From: Bacteroides sp. UBA1773 | GTDB taxonomy: Bacteria > Bacteroidota > Bacteroidia > Bacteroidales > Bacteroidaceae | Direction: 5' to 3' | Assembly: GCA_002315285.1 (NCBI GenBank) | Contig: DCGR01000001.1 | Span: 1-19,968 of the forward strand | DNA: 19,968 nucleotides | Part shown: positions 15,279 through 19,968 of the stretch, piece after piece | How positions within the stretch are numbered: the stretch's first letter is position 1 | Layout: every line of letters starts with the position of its first letter | Notes under the pieces: generated by a model | Database searches by the model: none | Seen by the model: only the letters and a program-made list of their open reading frames with translations | What the model was told of the DNA's origin: nothing | Position numbers and translations under genes: made by a program

Positions 15279-16217
15279 ATGCCCAAACAAAAAACACTTA
15301 AAAATAGTTTCTCGCTACAAGGCAAAGGCCTACACACAGGACTAAATCTGATTGTCACCTTCAATCCTGCGCCCGAGGATTATGGATACAAAGTCCAGCG
15401 CATCGACCTAGCGGGACAACCCATCATTGACGCGATTGCCGACAATGTAACAGACACGACACGAGGCACCGTACTCGAAAAAGAAGGGATAAAAGTCAGC
15501 ACCATTGAACATGCCATGGCCACGCTCTATGCTTTTGGCATCGACAACTGCCTTATCCAAGTTGATGGTCCTGAATTTCCTATTCTCGATGGCAGTTCCC
15601 AACCCTATTGTGAAGCCATTCAGCACGTAGGAACAGAAGAGCAAAACAAGGAAAAGGATTACTATGTGGTAAAATCAAAGATTGAGGTCCGTGATGAGAA
15701 AACAGGTTCATCCATAGTAATCTATCCTGATGACGAATTTATTATCAATGCCCTCATTGCATTCGAATCGAAAATTCTCTTCAACCAATTCGCGACCATC
15801 GACAACCTGGAAAAGTTTGCCACCGAAGTGGCTCCCGCCAGGACATTCGTATTCGTACGCGAAATAGAGCCGCTTCTTGCAGCTGGACTCATCAAGGGTG
15901 GTGACTTGGATAATGCCATCGTCATTTACGAACGTCAGATGAGTCAAGAGAAATACGACATGCTGGCCGATGTGATGCGAGTGCCCCACATGGATGCCAC
16001 CCACCTTGGTTACATCAACCACAAACCTTTGGTATGGGATAACGAACCTGCCCGCCACAAATTGCTCGACATTATCGGCGATCTCGCCTTGGTAGGACAT
16101 CCTATTCGAGGACGTATCATAGCCACACGACCAGGACATACCATCAACAACAAATTTGCCCGCATGATGCGTCAGGAATATGCAAGACAACATGGGTGCA
16201 ACAACCATGAAGCATAA
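15279..16217 (+). CDS. lpxC: UDP-3-O-acyl-GlcNAc deacetylase LpxC without the usual FabZ fusion
   Basis: A 312-residue zinc deacetylase for the committed step of lipid A synthesis. Active-site residues are all present: E77 and H78 in STIEHAMATL, H260 and D264 in ARHKLLDIIGD, and the catalytic H287 in RPGHTINNKF. In Bacteroidota LpxC is normally fused to a C-terminal FabZ dehydratase, about 460 residues in all. Here the frame ends 25 residues after H287 with a Gln/Asn/His-containing tail and TAA, and lpxA starts 27 nt later. There is no space for FabZ in any frame. The LpxC domain itself looks intact, so this is either loss of the fused domain or a lineage with separate FabZ. Compared with E. 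coli the region between H78 and H260 is about 20 residues longer. Confidence 0.95.
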   Translation: MPKQKTLKNSFSLQGKGLHTGLNLIVTFNPAPEDYGYKVQRIDLAGQPIIDAIADNVTDTTRGTVLEKEGIKVSTIEHAMATLYAFGIDNCLIQVDGPEFPILDGSSQPYCEAIQHVGTEEQNKEKDYYVVKSKIEVRDEKTGSSIVIYPDDEFIINALIAFESKILFNQFATIDNLEKFATEVAPARTFVFVREIEPLLAAGLIKGGDLDNAIVIYERQMSQEKYDMLADVMRVPHMDATHLGYINHKPLVWDNEPARHKLLDIIGDLALVGHPIRGRIIATRPGHTINNKFARMMRQEYARQHGCNNHEA

Positions 16218-16244
16218 AGGCAAAACGACAAAGAATTACAGACG

Positions 16245-17012
16245 ATGATTAGCAATTTAGCCTACATACATCCAGAAGCACAAATCGGGGAAAACGTAGA
16301 AATCGGTCCATTTGTGTTCATCGATAAGAATGTTGTCATTGGAGATGACAACGTCATTATGCCCAATGTAAACATCCTGTCAGGTTCACGTATAGGCAAT
16401 GGCAACCAGTTTTTCCCTGGTGCCGTAATCGGAGCAATTCCCCAAGACCTGAAATTTCAAGGTGAGGAAACGACAGCCGAAATTGGCAACAACAACCGTA
16501 TCCGCGAAAATGTCACCATCAACCGAGGTACGGCCTCAAAAGGTCGTACGATAGTCGGTGACAACAACCTGCTCATGGAAGGCATGCACGTGGCTCACGA
16601 CTGTGTGGTAGGAAGTAACTGCATCATCGGCAACCAGACCAAACTGGCAGGTGAGGTGATAGTGGATGACACCGCCATCATCAGTGCTGCTTGTCTGGTA
16701 CACCAGTTCACGCACATCGGTAGTCTCGTGATGATTCAGGGAGGCACACGCTTCGGTAAAGACATCCCCCCCTATATCATTGCAGCGCGCGAACCTGCTG
16801 CTTATTGCGGACTCAATCTTGTGGGAATGCGTCGGCGCAATTTCTCCAATGAGCTCATTGAGCACATCCACAAAGCCTATCGGCTTATTTACCAGCGTGG
16901 ACTGAACGTAAAGGATGCCTTGGAAGCCATCCCCAACGAAGTTCCCATGAGTCCAGAAATCGAATACATCATCAACTTTATCAAATCCTCAGAAAGAGGT
17001 ATTGTAAAATGA
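16245..17012 (+). CDS. lpxA: Acyl-ACP:UDP-N-acetylglucosamine O-acyltransferase
   Basis: A 255-residue homotrimeric acyltransferase for the first step of lipid A synthesis. Hexapeptide repeats fill about residues 5-185 and a helical C-terminal domain follows (about 190-255). The catalytic histidine is H118 in MHVAHDCVVG, and the substrate-binding GAIPQDLKF and NRGT motifs are present. Length is normal (E. coli 262). It follows lpxC by 27 nt. Its stop overlaps the next gene in an ATGA, implying coupling to a small gene of unknown role. In most Bacteroidota lpxA follows a fused lpxC-fabZ; here it follows lpxC alone. Confidence 0.95.
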   Translation: MISNLAYIHPEAQIGENVEIGPFVFIDKNVVIGDDNVIMPNVNILSGSRIGNGNQFFPGAVIGAIPQDLKFQGEETTAEIGNNNRIRENVTINRGTASKGRTIVGDNNLLMEGMHVAHDCVVGSNCIIGNQTKLAGEVIVDDTAIISAACLVHQFTHIGSLVMIQGGTRFGKDIPPYIIAAREPAAYCGLNLVGMRRRNFSNELIEHIHKAYRLIYQRGLNVKDALEAIPNEVPMSPEIEYIINFIKSSERGIVK

Positions 17013-17548
17013 CATACAAATTCAGACTCATTTCCGACGAAGTTGACAACTATCTTCGCGAAATCAAGATAGATGCCGAAGCCACATTCCTCGACCTCCA
17101 CAAGGTCATTCTTAAGGCCAATGCTTACAAGGACGACCAGATGACATCGTTCTTCATCTGTGATGAATATTGGGAAAAGCAACAAGAAGTGACATTGGAA
17201 GACATGGGTGCAGGTGCTTCCGACATCGACACCTATGTCATGAGCAACACCAAACTTTGCGACTTGCTTGAGGAAGAGAAACAAAAGCTCATCTATGTGT
17301 TCGATCCACTCACCGACCGTTGCCTTTTCATGGAACTCTCCGAGATCCTCACAGGAAAAACTCTGAAGAATGCACAAGTGTCACGTTCGGAAGGCAATCC
17401 TCCGGCACAAACAGTCGATTTCGAAGATATGATGAAGAAAAATACCGACAACTCGCTCGACCTCGACGAGAATTTCTATGGTGATGAGGGATTTGATGAA
17501 GAGGAATTCGACCCCGAAGGATTTGAGCTGACCGACGAACCCTTGTAA
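17009..17548 (+). CDS. pRiA4b ORF3-like acidic protein of unknown function
   Basis: A 179-residue cytoplasmic protein. The N-terminal part (about 1-115) resembles the plasmid pRiA4b ORF-3-like domain, also labelled IS1096 element passenger TnpR family: YKFRLISDEVDNYLREI, then FFICDEYWE, LEDMG and LIYVFDPLTDR. The C-terminal 45 or so residues are highly acidic (Asp/Glu runs with FYGDEGFDEEEFD) and likely disordered. Despite the family name, there is no transposon sequence around it, and such genes occur at this spot in Bacteroidales. The role is unknown; the overlap with lpxA and closeness to miaA (13 nt) only show co-expression. Family membership is recalled from pattern, not searched. Confidence 0.75.
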   Translation: MTYKFRLISDEVDNYLREIKIDAEATFLDLHKVILKANAYKDDQMTSFFICDEYWEKQQEVTLEDMGAGASDIDTYVMSNTKLCDLLEEEKQKLIYVFDPLTDRCLFMELSEILTGKTLKNAQVSRSEGNPPAQTVDFEDMMKKNTDNSLDLDENFYGDEGFDEEEFDPEGFELTDEPL

Positions 17549-17561
17549 CCCCGCGCCAAGC

Positions 17562-18473
17562 ATGTCGAAAACACTCATTGTGCTGCTGGGTCCCACAGGA
17601 GTTGGAAAGACAGAACTTAGCCTGCATTTGGCCCAACATTTCGGCACCAGCATTGTCAGTGCCGATTCGCGTCAACTCTATCGCGAACTAAAAATAGGCA
17701 CAGCAGCACCCACAGCTGAACAACTGGCCAAAGTACCCCACTATTTCGTAGGTACACTTTCACTAACCGACTATTATAGCGCTGCGCGTTACGAGGAAGA
17801 AGTCATGACCACGCTTCGTCAACTGTTCAGTCAGCACGATGTTGTCTTACTTACAGGAGGTTCCATGATGTATATCGATGCCGTATGCAATGGCATCGAT
17901 GATATCCCCACTGTTGATACCTTAACTCGTCAAACCTTGTTACAACGTTATCAAGCCGAAGGATTAGAACCCTTGGCTGCAGAATTGCGTCTGCTCGATT
18001 CCGAATATTATACCATCGTCGATATCAAAAATCCGAAGCGAGTGCTTCATGCGCTCGAAATATGCTACATGACAGGGCGCACATACACCTCCTTCCGCAC
18101 ACGTCCTCAGAAGCAACGACCTTTCAGCATCATCAAGATTGGCCTCAAGCGAGAGCGCGAAGAACTCTACAATCGCATCAACCAACGGGTACTGAAAATG
18201 ATTGAAGACGGTCTGGAGCAAGAAGCCCGACAAGTGATTGCATACCGGACACTCAACTCGCTCAACACGGTTGGCTATAAAGAAATGTTCCAATACATAG
18301 ATGGCACATGGACGCTCCCTTTCGCCATCGAGAAAATCCAGCAGAACAGCCGCATCTATTCTCGCAAACAGATGACGTGGTTCAAGCGCGACACTGCCAT
18401 CACCTGGTTTCATCCCGACCAGTACGATGCCATCCTGACACACATCAACCATCAACTCGGTGCCACGGAATGA
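17562..18473 (+). CDS. miaA: tRNA dimethylallyltransferase
   Basis: A 303-residue enzyme that adds dimethylallyl to A37 of tRNAs reading UNN codons. The P-loop GPTGVGKT is at residues 10-17, followed by SADSRQLYRELKIGTA (D35 and R37, prenyl and tRNA binding) and LTGGSMMYIDAVCNGID. The insertion domain and the C-terminal FKRD segment are in place, and the length is typical. It lies 13 nt after the acidic gene and its stop overlaps the comEC start (ATGA). Two MiaA copies are known in some Bacteroidales, so another copy elsewhere is possible. Confidence 0.95.
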   Translation: MSKTLIVLLGPTGVGKTELSLHLAQHFGTSIVSADSRQLYRELKIGTAAPTAEQLAKVPHYFVGTLSLTDYYSAARYEEEVMTTLRQLFSQHDVVLLTGGSMMYIDAVCNGIDDIPTVDTLTRQTLLQRYQAEGLEPLAAELRLLDSEYYTIVDIKNPKRVLHALEICYMTGRTYTSFRTRPQKQRPFSIIKIGLKREREELYNRINQRVLKMIEDGLEQEARQVIAYRTLNSLNTVGYKEMFQYIDGTWTLPFAIEKIQQNSRIYSRKQMTWFKRDTAITWFHPDQYDAILTHINHQLGATE

Positions 18474-19942
18474 AATTCTCACCTCCCCCCGCACTTCGAC
18501 TCCTGCTCCCTTTCATGATTGGTATCATACTGGGACAAGCCATTCCACCCATTCCTCCTACCATCTTGTTCACCATCCTTGTAATCCCCATTCCAATCTC
18601 TTTCTTCTGCTTAGGCAACCGCTTTCCACATCCGAATCATTCTTTTCCACTTTGTGTCTATGTGTTCTGCATTGTCCTGGGATGCACTTTATGTCAGAAC
18701 CAACGACAAACCGACAATCTGCCCACTCTACAGCAAGGAATCAACTATGAAGGCACCATACAAGAGCCGCCCCAATCCACCAAGCGCACCTATCGTTGCA
18801 TCGTCCGAACCAACAACCACAATTACACCGTCTATTTTATCAAAGACACCATATCGGCACCTCCAACCATGGGCGACCGCATATTGTATCGTCAGAAAAA
18901 CACCCATGGCAAACACTTCGTATTCAATCGACAATGGAAATGCATCGGCAATACTCCGTTGACCTTCCGACAGCAGGCGTTGCTTCTGCGTGAACATATC
19001 ATCGAAAGATATGCACAATGGGGGTTCTCAGCATCTAATCTCCCCATCATCTCCGCACTTACGGTGGGGCATAAAGGAGCACTGACACCCAGCCAGCGCG
19101 ACGAGTTTGCCCATGCTGGCATAGCCCATGTATTGGCACTCTCCGGACTGCACATCGGATTTATCTGGCTTCTGATACAATGTCTATTGTATCCTCTTCG
19201 GTTCCATTCCTCACTGCGCTATCTGAAATGGATGCTTGCCACCACGTTGCTATGGCTGTTTGCCCTACTTGCCGGTTTGGCACCCTCCGTCATCAGGGCC
19301 GTGCTGATGTGTACGCTCATGGAATTAAGCCTGCTCTGCCATCGGAAAGCACTATCTCTGAACACCATCAGCCTATCTGCCCTGATTATGCTGGCATACA
19401 ATCCCCTCTACCTTTTCAATGTAGGTTTTCAATTGTCCTTTTTGGCCGTGCTGTCCATCATTGCCATCGTGCCTTCGACATATCAACGATTCCATCCATC
19501 AAACATCTTCTCCAAGTGGATTTTTGCCACAATAATGGTCAGCATCGCCGCACAAATAGGCACAGCCCCCTTGGTCATGCACTATTTCCATTATTTCTCC
19601 CTTCATTTCCTATTGGCCAATCTCTTCACAGCCCTGCTTGTGCCACTCATCCTTTATGGCATATTCGCGTGTATGTTGTTCTCGGACATCACCCCCTTAC
19701 AAACCTGTTGTGTGAATGTTGTCGATACGCTCACGTCACTGCTTGGTCGGTTGGCAAGCACTGTGAGCCAATTGCCATTTTCAAGTCTCGATGTAGGAAA
19801 CATAGGATGGATACAGGTAGTACTCATCTACCTTGCATTCATCCTGCTGTTTGTTTACCTCAAGTATCGGCGACCTAAACAACTCATCTTTTTTCTGAGC
19901 AGCATTGTCATCCTATTGGCAGTCACATGGATTCTATCGTGA
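18470..19942 (+). CDS. comEC: ComEC/Rec2-family membrane protein, short form
   Basis: A 490-residue polytopic membrane protein related to the DNA-uptake channel ComEC. Two or three N-terminal helices (about 8-75) precede a soluble OB-like (DUF4131) section (about 88-160). The competence domain follows (about 190-470) with its signature VLALSGLHIG at residues 222-230. It ends in a hydrophobic helix, with no C-terminal metallo-beta-lactamase-like domain. Bacteroidales homologues are, from memory, often near 650-700 residues, so this one is short at the C terminus. The ATG at 18470 overlaps the miaA stop; the frame is open further upstream into miaA, but that stretch is shadow. The stop overlaps a following ATG (TGATG), which argues that this end is natural. 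A role in natural transformation is inferred. Confidence 0.88.
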   Translation: MKFSPPPALRLLLPFMIGIILGQAIPPIPPTILFTILVIPIPISFFCLGNRFPHPNHSFPLCVYVFCIVLGCTLCQNQRQTDNLPTLQQGINYEGTIQEPPQSTKRTYRCIVRTNNHNYTVYFIKDTISAPPTMGDRILYRQKNTHGKHFVFNRQWKCIGNTPLTFRQQALLLREHIIERYAQWGFSASNLPIISALTVGHKGALTPSQRDEFAHAGIAHVLALSGLHIGFIWLLIQCLLYPLRFHSSLRYLKWMLATTLLWLFALLAGLAPSVIRAVLMCTLMELSLLCHRKALSLNTISLSALIMLAYNPLYLFNVGFQLSFLAVLSIIAIVPSTYQRFHPSNIFSKWIFATIMVSIAAQIGTAPLVMHYFHYFSLHFLLANLFTALLVPLILYGIFACMLFSDITPLQTCCVNVVDTLTSLLGRLASTVSQLPFSSLDVGNIGWIQVVLIYLAFILLFVYLKYRRPKQLIFFLSSIVILLAVTWILS

Positions 19943-19968
19943 TGACACGCCTGCATACCGTCATTCCT
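19942..19968 (+). CDS. Start of a further gene, cut by the window end
   Basis: An ATG at 19942 overlaps the comEC stop (TGATG) and the frame stays open to the window edge, giving nine codons (MTRLHTVIP). The overlap style matches other junctions here. In Bacteroidales a DHH-family phosphoesterase (NrnA-like) often follows comEC, but nine residues cannot show that. Confidence 0.35.

Noticed and set aside
15708..16223. 171-codon minus-strand frame opposite lpxC
   Set aside because: It is antisense to a fully supported LpxC, and no family is recognised. It does not encode the missing FabZ (no dehydratase-like PHRYP or GHFP motifs).
17009..17548. A transposon remnant, suggested by the family name IS1096 passenger TnpR
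   Set aside because: There are no inverted ends, target duplications or transposase fragments, and the gene is tightly fitted between lpxA and miaA.
18308..18469. Upstream extension of ComEC into miaA
   Set aside because: The extra 54 residues are His/Pro/Arg-rich shadow sequence, and the ATG at 18470 directly precedes the first membrane helix.
19180..19878. 232-codon frame in another phase within comEC
   Set aside because: It is rich in His, Cys and Pro with no motif, while the comEC phase gives clear membrane helices and the SGLHIG motif.
1..19968. CRISPR arrays, tRNA or rRNA genes, prophage
   Set aside because: The gaps are short and fully inspected; no direct-repeat array, cloverleaf-like sequence or phage gene was seen.

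Overview
The window looks like chromosomal housekeeping DNA from a member of the Bacteroidales, most likely Prevotellaceae or a close relative. Four things point there. Start sites lack Shine-Dalgarno sequences and sit behind A-rich leaders. Promoters fit the Bacteroidota form (TTG, about 20 nt, then TAnnTTTG). The gene blocks purM-prfA-pyrF and HD protein-lpxD-lpxC-lpxA-(pRiA4b-like)-miaA-comEC are typical of this order. There is also a neighbouring pair of small envelope proteins resembling DUF6452 and DUF6048. The genus cannot be fixed from sequence reading alone. No rRNA, tRNA, insertion sequence, prophage or CRISPR array was seen.

Layout. (1) 1-4610, plus strand: the 3' part of a 2-keto-3-deoxygluconate kinase gene and the KDPG aldolase gene (the end of hexuronate catabolism), a strong hairpin, glucose-1-phosphate thymidylyltransferase (dTDP-sugar synthesis), a class I aminotransferase and an aldo/keto reductase. 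(2) 4621-5514, minus strand: a PfkB sugar kinase converging on the reductase. (3) 5515-5943: a 429-bp divergent control region with a promoter for each side. (4) 5944-9633, plus strand: a tight run of a membrane polyprenyl-phosphate glycosyltransferase, two small envelope proteins whose genes overlap by 47 bp, the MntP manganese exporter and the ApbE flavin transferase. (5) 9634-9872: a noncoding gap with paired alternative hairpins, a heptanucleotide repeat and a good promoter. (6) 9873-14199: purM, prfA, pyrF and an HD-domain phosphohydrolase, ending in an AT-only hairpin. (7) 14265-19968: a new promoter, then lpxD, lpxC, lpxA, a pRiA4b ORF3-like gene, miaA, comEC and the first codons of a further gene.

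How the genes work together: lpxD, lpxC and lpxA supply early lipid A synthesis, and rfbA and the glycosyltransferase fit surface polysaccharide assembly. kdgK and eda turn 2-keto-3-deoxygluconate into pyruvate and glyceraldehyde-3-phosphate. purM and pyrF serve purine and pyrimidine synthesis, while prfA and miaA serve translation. Several junctions use 4-nt ATGA or TGATG overlaps, suggesting translational coupling.

No wholly new system is evident. The most notable departure is that lpxC encodes a stand-alone deacetylase of 312 residues, although in Bacteroidota LpxC is normally fused to the dehydratase FabZ; only 27 nt separate its stop from lpxA, so no hidden FabZ domain fits there. Other points worth checking are the short ComEC, the 47-bp gene overlap, the heptad repeat and the unexplained divergent intergenic region.
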